Below, piece after piece: positions 27,238 to 33,597 of a DNA stretch of 33,597 bases (position 1 is its first letter; each line of letters opens with the position of its first letter). Under the pieces are notes generated by a model. That model was given only the letters and a program-made list of their open reading frames with translations. It was not told where the DNA came from and made no database searches. A program made the position numbers and the translations under genes. Source of the DNA: Pseudomonadota bacterium (GTDB taxonomy: Bacteria; Pseudomonadota; Gammaproteobacteria; Burkholderiales; Burkholderiaceae_C); the NCBI GenBank assembly GCA_023418355.1, contig JAEZZU010000204.1, forward strand, positions 1 to 33,597, read 5' to 3'.

Positions 27238-27288
27238 AAAAAAAAACCTCTAGCGCTTATCCAGCAAGCGCTAGCAGCTATCAAAATA
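27238..27288 (-). terminator. Repeat-derived terminator between tctC and tctB
   Basis: On the minus strand CTAGCGCTT (27274 to 27266) pairs perfectly with AAGCGCTAG (27258 to 27250), followed by AGG and nine Ts (27246-27238). It is a strong intrinsic terminator inside the tctCBA operon. The adjoining AGCAGCTATCAAAATA (27273-27288, plus strand) is identical to 18003-18018, so the terminator belongs to a dispersed repeat family. Confidence 0.85.
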
Positions 27289-27345
27289 GATATTTCAAAA
27301 AGATACGCGCAACCCCGTTCAGCAGCAGAACAGGGTTGCCCTGTC

Positions 27346-28305
27346 TTACACCATGCCCGCGCTGGTCATGATCTCGCGCAGACTCTTGAACTCCTGGTCC
27401 ACAAAGCTGGCGAAGGCGTCTCCAGCCAGCCAAGCCGGAGTCCACTCGTTTTTCTTGAGCGACTCCTGCCAGGAAGCGCTCTGTACCGCTTTTTCAAGCT
27501 TGGCGATCAGGGCATCGCGCTGCTCGCGGGTAATGCCGGGAGCACCATAGACGCCACGCCAGTTGCCAATTTCCACATCAATGCCCTGTTCCTTGAGCGT
27601 AGGGATGTCGATACCGGGCAAGCGCTCGGCCGAGGTCACGCCAATGGGCTTCATCTTTCCCGTAGCGATGTACTCCGCAAACTCGCTGTAGCCACTGCCG
27701 CCCACGGTGACGTTGCCCCCCAGAATGGCGGAAATTGCCTCACCACCACCACGGAAAGCCACGTAATTGATCTTGGCAGGGTCCACACCCACGGCCTTGG
27801 CGATCATGCAGGCGGCAATGTGCTCGGTGGAGCCGCGCGAGCCACCGCCCCACTTGACGCTGCCGGGGTCCTTCTTGAGCTGTGCCACCACCTCGTCCAT
27901 GCTCTTGTAGGGCGAGTTCGCAGGCAGAACGAACACGTTGTATTCGCTGGTAATGCGCGCCAGCGGTGTGGCCTGCTGCAGGGACACCGGCGGCTTGCCC
28001 GTGATGATGCCGCCCAGCATCACGGCGCCCATGACCATCAGCGCATTCGGATCACCCTTGCTGCCGTTGACGAACTGCGCCAGGCCAATCGCGCCCGCTG
28101 CGCCCCCCTTGTTCTCATAGGTCACGGTCGAAGCCACGCCTGCATCCTGCAGCGCCTTGCCCAGAGCGCGGCCCGTCGTGTCCCAGCCGCCACCGGGGTT
28201 GGCAGGCAGCATCATCTTCATGGCAACGGCCTGTGCCTGCGCCTGAGGCATCAGTCCAGCGGCAGCCAGCGCTGCCAGGCTTTTCAGAAAGGTATCGCGA
28301 CGCAT
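27346..28305 (-). CDS. tctC: Tripartite tricarboxylate transporter binding protein TctC (Bug family)
   Basis: 319 residues. It binds the substrate in the periplasm for TctAB. Signal peptide about 1-25 (MRRDTFLKSLAALAAAGLMP, cleavage near AQA); the double Arg is close to, but not exactly, a Tat pattern. Bug-family landmarks: MMLPANPGGGWDTTGRALGKAL, YENKGGAAGAIGLAQFV, GGGSRGSTEH and PIGVTSAERLPG. AAGGAG precedes ATG 28305; the frame further upstream is antisense to tctD. First gene of tctCBA, divergent from the regulators tctDE, the same layout as the Salmonella tct locus. Confidence 0.94.
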   Translation of the reverse strand: MRRDTFLKSLAALAAAGLMPQAQAQAVAMKMMLPANPGGGWDTTGRALGKALQDAGVASTVTYENKGGAAGAIGLAQFVNGSKGDPNALMVMGAVMLGGIITGKPPVSLQQATPLARITSEYNVFVLPANSPYKSMDEVVAQLKKDPGSVKWGGGSRGSTEHIAACMIAKAVGVDPAKINYVAFRGGGEAISAILGGNVTVGGSGYSEFAEYIATGKMKPIGVTSAERLPGIDIPTLKEQGIDVEIGNWRGVYGAPGITREQRDALIAKLEKAVQSASWQESLKKNEWTPAWLAGDAFASFVDQEFKSLREIMTSAGMV

Positions 28306-28329
28306 GGATGTGTCTCCTTGTTGTGGGTT

Positions 28330-28407
28330 GTGCATGCACTGCCCATGATGGCCGTGAACGCTGTCAAACGGCTGTCCTTTTTGCTCCGGGCAAACCCGGG
28401 TGCATGC
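28330..28407. promoter_or_regulatory. Candidate control sites between tctC and tctD
   Basis: The 141-nt divergent gap holds GTGCATGCAC (28330-28339), a 10-bp palindrome; GTGCATGC again at 28400-28407, 70 nt away; and CCGGG (28386-28390) with CCCGG (28395-28399). The repeated GTGCATGC is a candidate TctD site, inferred only from repetition and position. No good -35/-10 pair is visible. Confidence 0.35.
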
Positions 28408-28446
28408 TGCAGCCCAGAGACTGCCGCGCAGTGCTAACGTGCAGCC

Positions 28447-29154
28447 ATGCATATTCTTTTGGTGGAAGACGACCACGCCATGCGCACCAGCCTGCAGCGC
28501 GCCCTGACGCGCCGGGGCATGCAGGTGAGCACCTGTGCCGATGGTCATCAGGCCGCAGCGCACTGGCAGGCGCTGCAGCCTGATGTGGTTGTGCTGGACC
28601 TGAGTCTGCCCGGCCAGGATGGGCTGCAGATTCTGGCAGCCATGCGCGCCCAGCAGTGCCGCACGCCGGTGATGATCCTGACCGCCCGTGGCACGGTGGG
28701 TGACCGCGTGCTGGGCCTGAACACAGGGGCAGATGACTATCTGTCTAAGCCCTTTGATCTGGATGAGCTGGAAGCACGGCTGCGTGCTCTGATGCGCCGC
28801 AACACCGCCGCCACGCCTGCGGCGCAAAACCCGGCGACCGTATTTGGCAACCTGCGGCTGGACCCACACGACGGCGCCATCTACCACCTGGGCGAGCCCA
28901 TGGACTTCACCCCACGCGAGCGGGCGCTCATGCACGCGCTGCTGAGCAAGCCCGGACAGGCCATTGCCAAGGAACGCCTGTATGCCCAGGTCTTTCCTGG
29001 CGCACAGGATGTGCAGTACGAAGCCATTGAAGTCGTGGTCTACCGCCTGCGCAAGAAACTGGCTGGCACCGACGTTGACCTGGTCACGCTGCGCGGCCTG
29101 GGCTATCTGCTGCGTCTGGCCACGTCACTCTCGGCATCCTCACCCCAGCCATGA
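28447..29154 (+). CDS. tctD: Two-component response regulator TctD (OmpR family)
   Basis: 235 residues. Receiver domain (1-115) with phosphoacceptor Asp51 in VVLDLSLPG, acidic pair Glu7/Asp8, Thr79 and Lys101 in SKPFD. Winged-helix DNA-binding domain (about 130-222), with FTPRERALMHALLSKPGQAI and VVYRLRKKL recognition helix region. It probably activates the divergent tctCBA operon when the tricarboxylate is sensed by TctE. The stop overlaps the tctE ATG (ATGA). Confidence 0.92.
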   Translation: MHILLVEDDHAMRTSLQRALTRRGMQVSTCADGHQAAAHWQALQPDVVVLDLSLPGQDGLQILAAMRAQQCRTPVMILTARGTVGDRVLGLNTGADDYLSKPFDLDELEARLRALMRRNTAATPAAQNPATVFGNLRLDPHDGAIYHLGEPMDFTPRERALMHALLSKPGQAIAKERLYAQVFPGAQDVQYEAIEVVVYRLRKKLAGTDVDLVTLRGLGYLLRLATSLSASSPQP

Positions 29155-30566
29155 ACACCCAGCGCCTGCCTGCATGGTCACTGCGCACCCGCCTGCTGGC
29201 GGGCATTTTGCTGCCCATCCTGATCTGCATCAGCTGGAACACCTGGGTCCTCTACCATGAGGCACTCGGCGCCCTGCACACTGCCTATGACCGCACATTG
29301 CTGGCATCGGCCAAGACCATTGGCGAGCAGCTGGATGTGGACGGCTACGAAGCGCAGGCCACCATCAGCGCCACCGTGCCGTACTCGGCTCTGGAGGCCT
29401 TCGAGGCCGATACCCAGACCCGCATGTTCTACCGCGTCTCCACCCTCAGCGGGGACCTGGTGTCTGGCTTTTCCGATCTGCCCCTGTGGCAGGGGCAGAT
29501 TCCACAGCAGCCACCCTACGCCGCACTGGTGGATTTTTATGACAGCGAGTACCGTGACCGCCCCGTGCGCATGGCCGTACTGCTGCAGCCTGTGGCCAGT
29601 GCCACCGGGCGCAGCATGGCCATCATCCAGGTGGCGGAAACCCTGCAGCTGCGTGAAAACCTGGCGCTGGAACTGCTGGGCCAGACCTTGTGGCAGCACG
29701 CCGTGCTGCTGGTGCTGGTCACGCTGACGGTGCTGCTGGTCGTGCACCGTGTCACACGCTCGGTGCGTGTGGTCGGAGAAGCCATGGGCCGCCGCCCGCA
29801 GGGTGATCTGCGCCCCGTGCCCCTGCACACGGTACCGCGCGAGCTGCGCCCGCTGCTGGACGGCACGAACCGCATCATGGAGCGGCTACGCGCCTTGCTG
29901 CACGACCAGAAACGCTTTGTGCGCGATGCCTCGCACCAGCTGCGCACACCGCTGGCCGTGCTCAAGGTGCAGGTGCAGTCTGCCCGTCGTGGTGATATGC
30001 CTGCCATGCTGGCGCTTGAAGAAATCGAAGGTACGGTGGACCGCGCCACAGAGCTGGCCAACCAGATGCTGGCACTGGCCAAGGTGGAGCAACTGCGCGA
30101 GCAGCCGCGTGAACCGCTGGCCTGGGATGCCGTGGTACGCGAGGTCAGCCTCGACCTGGCACCGCTGATTGCTGACAAGGAGCTGGACTTTGTGCTGGAG
30201 GCCGACACCCCAATCTTCGTGCAGGCCCACGCCTGGATGCTGCGGGAGCTGGTGCGCAATCTGCTGCACAACGCCGTACGCCATGCGCCAGCACACAGCA
30301 GCTTGCACATACGGCTGTCCCTCAACGCCCAGCAGCAGGCACAGCTGTACATCGCCGATGAAGGCTCCGGGCTCAGCGCAGCGCTGCAGGAGCGTCTGTA
30401 CCAGCCATTTGTCAGCCATGGTGAACACCAAGGCTTTGGCCTGGGGCTGGCGCTATGTCACGACATCGTGCACGCCCTGGGCGGCACGCTGGAGCTGCAC
30501 AACCGAAGTACTGGCGGCCTGGAAGTTCTGGCCTGTCTGCCACAGGCCAGCCACGACTTGGACTGA
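29151..30566 (+). CDS. tctE: Sensor histidine kinase TctE
   Basis: 471 residues. Membrane segments at about 15-36 and 182-203 enclose a periplasmic sensor region of the type found in TctE-like kinases. Then a HAMP-like linker, His262 in RDASHQLRTPLAVL, N-box LVRNLLHNAVRHAP (367-380), G1 DEGSGL (403-408) and G2 GFGLGLAL (428-435). The G1 box has DEGSG rather than DxGPG, common in this subgroup. It overlaps tctD by 4 nt, and the two face tctCBA, so it likely senses the ligand carried by that transporter. Confidence 0.92.
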   Translation: MNTQRLPAWSLRTRLLAGILLPILICISWNTWVLYHEALGALHTAYDRTLLASAKTIGEQLDVDGYEAQATISATVPYSALEAFEADTQTRMFYRVSTLSGDLVSGFSDLPLWQGQIPQQPPYAALVDFYDSEYRDRPVRMAVLLQPVASATGRSMAIIQVAETLQLRENLALELLGQTLWQHAVLLVLVTLTVLLVVHRVTRSVRVVGEAMGRRPQGDLRPVPLHTVPRELRPLLDGTNRIMERLRALLHDQKRFVRDASHQLRTPLAVLKVQVQSARRGDMPAMLALEEIEGTVDRATELANQMLALAKVEQLREQPREPLAWDAVVREVSLDLAPLIADKELDFVLEADTPIFVQAHAWMLRELVRNLLHNAVRHAPAHSSLHIRLSLNAQQQAQLYIADEGSGLSAALQERLYQPFVSHGEHQGFGLGLALCHDIVHALGGTLELHNRSTGGLEVLACLPQASHDLD

Positions 30567-30729
30567 GGCCGAGCGCCTGAAAAACCTTACAGGCAGCCAT
30601 GGCTTGGCCATGCCATTGTTGCGCCGAGGTGTTGGTCAGAATCAGGACGGGCTTAAACGCTTTGTGTTCAGCTATCTATTCCGAAGCACTCTTTTATCAG
30701 ACATAAATCCCAAGAGAACCCAATCATCA

Positions 30730-30757
30730 CAAGCGCTTCAAGCTATAAAAAAAGTAG
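30730..30757. repeat. Degenerate copy of the dispersed AGCGCT/AGCTAT repeat
   Basis: In the 266-nt gap between tctE and ndh, AAGCGCT, two bases, then AAGCTAT and an A-run (from 30731) resemble AAGCGCTAGCAGCTATC at 27266-27282. No full hairpin remains. The rest of the gap has a small stem CATGGC (30598-30603) with GCCATG (30607-30612) near the tctE stop and no clear promoter or gene. Confidence 0.4.
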
Positions 30758-30832
30758 TCAGAATCCCATCCTGCAGTGCATAGCACCCATACAAAAACGC
30801 ATAGATAACCAATTGCAGGCAAGGAATTAAAC

Positions 30833-32140
30833 ATGGGCTTGGAAAAGCAGAAAGCACCAGCGCGCATCGTGGTCGTAGGCGGTGGCGTGGCAGGTCTGGA
30901 AATCGCCTCGGCGCTGGGCAAACTCAAGGACCCGCACATCGACTCCGTCACGCTGGTAGACGCTGACTCTGCCCATGTCTGGAAGCCCATGCTGCACACC
31001 ATTGCTGCAGGTACACGCGATCTGGCCCAGCAGCAAACCACCTACCTCGCCCAGGCAACCGATGCCCACTTTGCCTACCAGCCCGGCGCCATGTCGGGTC
31101 TGGACCGTGAGCACAAGGAGATCATCCTCGACCCCATCGTGTCTGAAGACGGCCGTGAAGTCGTTCCTGCCCGTCGCCTGCCCTATGACAAGCTGGTGAT
31201 TGCCGTCGGCAGTGGTGCCAATGACTTTGGCACGCCCGGTGTGCTCGAGCACTGCTACATGATCGATTCACGCCGCAAGGCCGATGAATTCAACCGCGAA
31301 ATCCGTCTGCGCATGCTGCGCTGCATGACCGAGGGCGAAACCCTCCAGGTCGCCATCGTGGGCGCAGGTGCCACTGGCGTGGAGCTGGCCGCCGAGCTGG
31401 TGCAGCTGTCCGAAAGTGCGGAAGCCTACGGCGCGCTGGGCGAAGCCGCCAAATTCCAGATCGTGCTGATCGAGGCAGGTCCACGCATCCTGCCCAGCTT
31501 CCCTGAAGAAATTTCCATTGCCACACAAACCCGCCTGGAAAAACTGGGGGTGCGAGTCCTCACCAACCGCAAAGTGCTGGCCGCGCATGCGGACTCCCTG
31601 CTGCTTGATGGAGACGAACGCATTCCCGCAGGCCTGAGCGTCTGGGCCGCGGGCGTCAAGGCGCCCAACTTTCTGTCCACCCTCGGCCTGCCCACCACCC
31701 GTGGCAACCAGCTGATCGTCAATGACGATCTGCAGACCGCAGACCCTGACATCTATGCCGTCGGTGACTGCGCCAGCTACACCCTGCCCGGTGAAAAGCA
31801 TCCACTGCCACCTACGGCACAGGTCGCCCACCAGCAGGCACGCTATCTGATTGAGCTGTTTCCCAAGATGCTGGCCTGCCCCCATGCCTACAACGGCACA
31901 GGCTTTGCCTATCGCGACTTTGGTGCACTGGTGTCACTGGCCCACTATGACGCCTATGGCTCTCTGGGCAAGTTTGGCCTGTTCAACGGCGGGCTGATCC
32001 GCGGGCGACTGGCCATGCTCAGTCACATCTGGCTGTACCGCTCCCACCAGGCACGCCTCTACGGCTTCTGGCGCGGAGGGCTGCTGTGGCTGGTGGATCT
32101 GATGAACTCACGCCTGCGCCCCACCATCCGTCTGGATTAA
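30833..32140 (+). CDS. ndh: Type II NADH:quinone oxidoreductase (non-proton-pumping)
   Basis: 435 residues. It passes electrons from NADH to quinone at the inner face of the membrane without pumping protons. FAD-binding GGGVAG (16-21) in RIVVVGGGVAGLEIA, NADH-binding VGAGATGVELAAEL (176-189), and the second FAD contact DIYAVGDCA (307-315). A C-terminal segment with hydrophobic and basic residues (GGLLWLVDLMNSRLRP) likely serves as the membrane anchor. AAGGAA sits before ATG 30833. Single gene, converging on the thioesterase gene with only 26 nt between and no evident terminator. Confidence 0.92.
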   Translation: MGLEKQKAPARIVVVGGGVAGLEIASALGKLKDPHIDSVTLVDADSAHVWKPMLHTIAAGTRDLAQQQTTYLAQATDAHFAYQPGAMSGLDREHKEIILDPIVSEDGREVVPARRLPYDKLVIAVGSGANDFGTPGVLEHCYMIDSRRKADEFNREIRLRMLRCMTEGETLQVAIVGAGATGVELAAELVQLSESAEAYGALGEAAKFQIVLIEAGPRILPSFPEEISIATQTRLEKLGVRVLTNRKVLAAHADSLLLDGDERIPAGLSVWAAGVKAPNFLSTLGLPTTRGNQLIVNDDLQTADPDIYAVGDCASYTLPGEKHPLPPTAQVAHQQARYLIELFPKMLACPHAYNGTGFAYRDFGALVSLAHYDAYGSLGKFGLFNGGLIRGRLAMLSHIWLYRSHQARLYGFWRGGLLWLVDLMNSRLRPTIRLD

Positions 32141-32166
32141 GACCAACAGCTGCAGCAGGTAGCTGA

Positions 32167-32634
32167 CTACGGCATCACCAGCGGCTCCAGCGCCTGTCGC
32201 AAAGCGTCTGGCAGCGCGCAGGGGCGGCGCGTTTCCCGGTTCACATAGACATGCACAAAGTGCCCTGCCGCTGCACTTTGTGCGTCACCTTGCGCAAACA
32301 GTCCGATTTCGTAGCGCACGCTGCTGCTGCCCAGCCGCGCGACGCGAATGCCTGCTTCCACGATCTGCGGAAACGCCAGCGGCGCAAAGTAGTTGCATTG
32401 CGTCTCCACCACCAGGCCAATGGTTTCGCCGTGGTGAATATCCAGAGCACCCTTTTCAATCAGAAACGCATTGACTGCTGTATCAAACCAGCTGTAGTAG
32501 ACGACATTGTTCACATGCCCATAGATATCGTTGTCTGCCCAGCGCGTGGGAATGGTGTGGAACACACGGTACGCACTGCGCGGCTGCGGTTCAGGGCGAG
32601 TGGCTGCAGTAGTCAATGAAACGTTTGGTGTCAT
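32167..32634 (-). CDS. Hotdog-fold acyl-CoA thioesterase (4HBT / YbgC-FadM type)
   Basis: 155 residues. The active-site stretch TRWADNDIYGHVNNVVYYSWFD (from 30) is the classic 4-hydroxybenzoyl-CoA thioesterase motif, with Asp36 as the likely catalytic residue. It should hydrolyse an acyl-CoA in the cytosol; the acyl group is unknown. The frame is open to 32799 and an ATG at 32676 would add 14 residues, but the conserved part starts well after 32634, which I chose; the ribosome site is weak for both. It is divergent from the phasin gene. Confidence 0.87.
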   Translation of the reverse strand: MTPNVSLTTAATRPEPQPRSAYRVFHTIPTRWADNDIYGHVNNVVYYSWFDTAVNAFLIEKGALDIHHGETIGLVVETQCNYFAPLAFPQIVEAGIRVARLGSSSVRYEIGLFAQGDAQSAAAGHFVHVYVNRETRRPCALPDALRQALEPLVMP

Positions 32635-32769
32635 GCCAGCATTCTCAACAAGCGCACTGCATGCCCATGCACCCATGTGACATCGTCGCCCTGTTGCGAC
32701 ACTTTTTCGCACTATCTGTCGCGATCTCCCGTAGTTGGCGACCATTGCCACCATTGAGACAGTTTTTTG

Positions 32770-32843
32770 TTGCAGCGCAATAAAAAACGCTTGCAGCAAT
32801 CACTGCTTTGCTCAAGAATTCGCCTCATGCTGCATTGCAACAT
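32770..32843 (+). promoter_or_regulatory. Repeated TTGC/GCAA sites upstream of the phasin gene (PhaR-like)
   Basis: Three symmetrical sites lie in the 262-nt gap: TTGC-AGC-GCAA (32770-32780), TTGC-A-GCAA (32791-32799) and a 17-bp imperfect palindrome built on TGCA repeats (32827-32843). TGC/GCA-rich repeats upstream of phasin genes are known targets of the PHB-responsive repressor PhaR. The assignment to PhaR is inferred. The rest of the gap (32635-32769) holds no gene. Confidence 0.5.
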
Positions 32844-32896
32844 AAATTTGAGAGATGCAGCTGCTCACCTGTCCCCATCCAACGGAGTACACGACC

Positions 32897-33454
32897 ATGG
32901 CACTGACACCTGAACAAATTGCTGCTGCACACAAGGCAAATCTCGAAACCCTGTTTGGCCTGACCAACAAGGCTTTCGAAGGCGTTGAGAAGATTGTGGA
33001 ACTGAACATGGCTGCAACACGTGCAGCACTGTCTGAAGCTGCCAGCCACAGCCAGGCTCTGCTCAACGCCAAGGACATCCAGGAACTGGTGACGCTGCAA
33101 ACCAGCCTGTTCCAGCCTCTGGCTGAAAAAACTGCGGCTTACAACCGCCACCTGTACAACATCGCCACCAGCACTTCTGCTGAAGTGAGCAAGGCACTGG
33201 AAAGCAAGACCAGCGAATTCCAGCAAAGCTTCAACAATCTGGTGGATTCCACCGCAAAGAATGCGCCTGCAGGTTCGGAAACCGCCGTGGCCATGATGAA
33301 GAGCGCTGTTTCTGCCGCCAACAACGCTTTCGAAAGCGTACAAAAAGCGGTCAAGCAAGCCTCTGACTTGGTCGATGCCAACCTGAAGGCTGTTGCCGCA
33401 ACGGCGACGACCACTGCAACGCCTGCTGCCTCTTCCAGCAAGGCCAAAGCCTGA
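32897..33454 (+). CDS. phaP: Phasin, PHB granule-associated protein
   Basis: 185 residues, mostly amphipathic alpha-helix, typical of the betaproteobacterial phasin family: MALTPEQIAAAHKANLETL, GLTNKAFEGVEKIVELNMAATRAAL and NAFESVQKAVKQASDLVDAN. Phasins coat polyhydroxybutyrate granules and control their size. The C-terminus is an Ala/Thr-rich tail ending in SSSKAKA. GGAG at 32884-32887 lies 9 nt before ATG 32897; the frame upstream (from 32855) is not needed. The promoter region carries PhaR-like sites, as expected for a gene induced when PHB accumulates. Confidence 0.93.
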   Translation: MALTPEQIAAAHKANLETLFGLTNKAFEGVEKIVELNMAATRAALSEAASHSQALLNAKDIQELVTLQTSLFQPLAEKTAAYNRHLYNIATSTSAEVSKALESKTSEFQQSFNNLVDSTAKNAPAGSETAVAMMKSAVSAANNAFESVQKAVKQASDLVDANLKAVAATATTTATPAASSSKAKA

Positions 33455-33478
33455 TATTTCCTGATGCTTTGATAACCA

Positions 33479-33508
33479 TTGGACAACTTCTAGGGTTTAC
33501 CCTATAAT
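33479..33508 (+). promoter_or_regulatory. Sigma-70-type promoter near the right edge
   Basis: TTGGAC (33479-33484), 18 nt, TATAAT (33503-33508), the latter a perfect -10. TAGGG (33491-33495) and CCCTA (33500-33504) form an inverted repeat overlapping the -10, a possible operator. The initial transcript would contain AACCAG (33519-33524) with CTGGTT (33529-33534). The promoter points to a gene beyond the window. Confidence 0.5.
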
Positions 33509-33546
33509 TCGAAGCATCAACCAGTTCACTGGTTACCAGTTGTCTC

Positions 33547-33597
33547 CTTGGATCCTCTTGAAACCCCCGTTTCTTGGATCCCTTTAAACCCGGTTTT
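33547..33597. repeat. Tandem direct repeat, about 26-bp period, at the right edge
   Basis: CTTGGATCC occurs at 33547-33555 and again at 33573-33581, followed each time by a similar CTT-AAACCC-GTTT stretch. The two units differ by a few bases and the second is cut by the window end, so the copy number is unknown. Confidence 0.5.

Noticed and set aside
30598..30612. Terminator after tctE
   Set aside because: Only a 6-bp stem CATGGC/GCCATG with no T-run follows; not enough to call a terminator.

Overview
The window looks like chromosomal DNA of a GC-rich betaproteobacterium of the Comamonadaceae, most likely Comamonas or a close relative. The evidence is the tripartite tricarboxylate transporter with a Bug-type binding protein, TRAP and Liv transporters, a PHB phasin, a class II NADH dehydrogenase, and short dispersed AGCGCT/AGCTAT palindromic repeats of a kind I associate with this family. 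This is inferred from gene content, not from a search. Nearly all of the window is coding. I see no rRNA, tRNA, CRISPR array, prophage or insertion sequence.

Layout. 1-1237: the start of an exported protein and a lipoprotein joining a rhodanese domain to an EF-hand loop, both on the minus strand. 1424-6065: glycine cleavage genes gcvT, gcvH and gcvP, with a terminator between gcvH and gcvP. 6150-9001: an orphan hybrid histidine kinase overlapping rluA. 9221-14211: a complete branched-chain amino acid ABC importer livKHMGF. 14281-17290 (minus): a TRAP transporter dctPQM, converging on livF across a bidirectional terminator. 17636-20624: a small membrane protein, a ChrR-like FMN reductase, an ECF ATPase/transmembrane pair resembling BioMN without a visible S component, and UspA. 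20789-23318: an acyl-CoA synthetase divergent from nth. 23566-25083: a DASS-family anion transporter. 25150-30566: tctCBA (minus) divergent from its two-component system tctDE. 30833-33454: NADH dehydrogenase II, a hotdog thioesterase and a phasin.

How the genes fit together. The window is dominated by uptake of organic acids and amino acids (Liv, TRAP, DASS, Tct), glycine catabolism to one-carbon units, aerobic NADH oxidation and carbon storage as PHB. All three operons that start with a binding protein (livK, dctP, tctC) have a stem-loop directly after the binding-protein gene, which would let that protein be made in excess of the membrane parts. Two sites match the FNR/ANR box: a perfect one upstream of uspA and a one-mismatch one exactly at -41.5 from a predicted start of the DASS transporter, suggesting oxygen-responsive control.

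I did not find a clearly new multi-gene system. The observations most worth a check are the DASS transporter in which both S-N-T signature motifs read S-A-T, the repeat-derived terminator inside tctCBA, the dispersed repeat that forms the end of one coding region and may have left a trace in gcvP, and the possible branched RNA between livK and livH.
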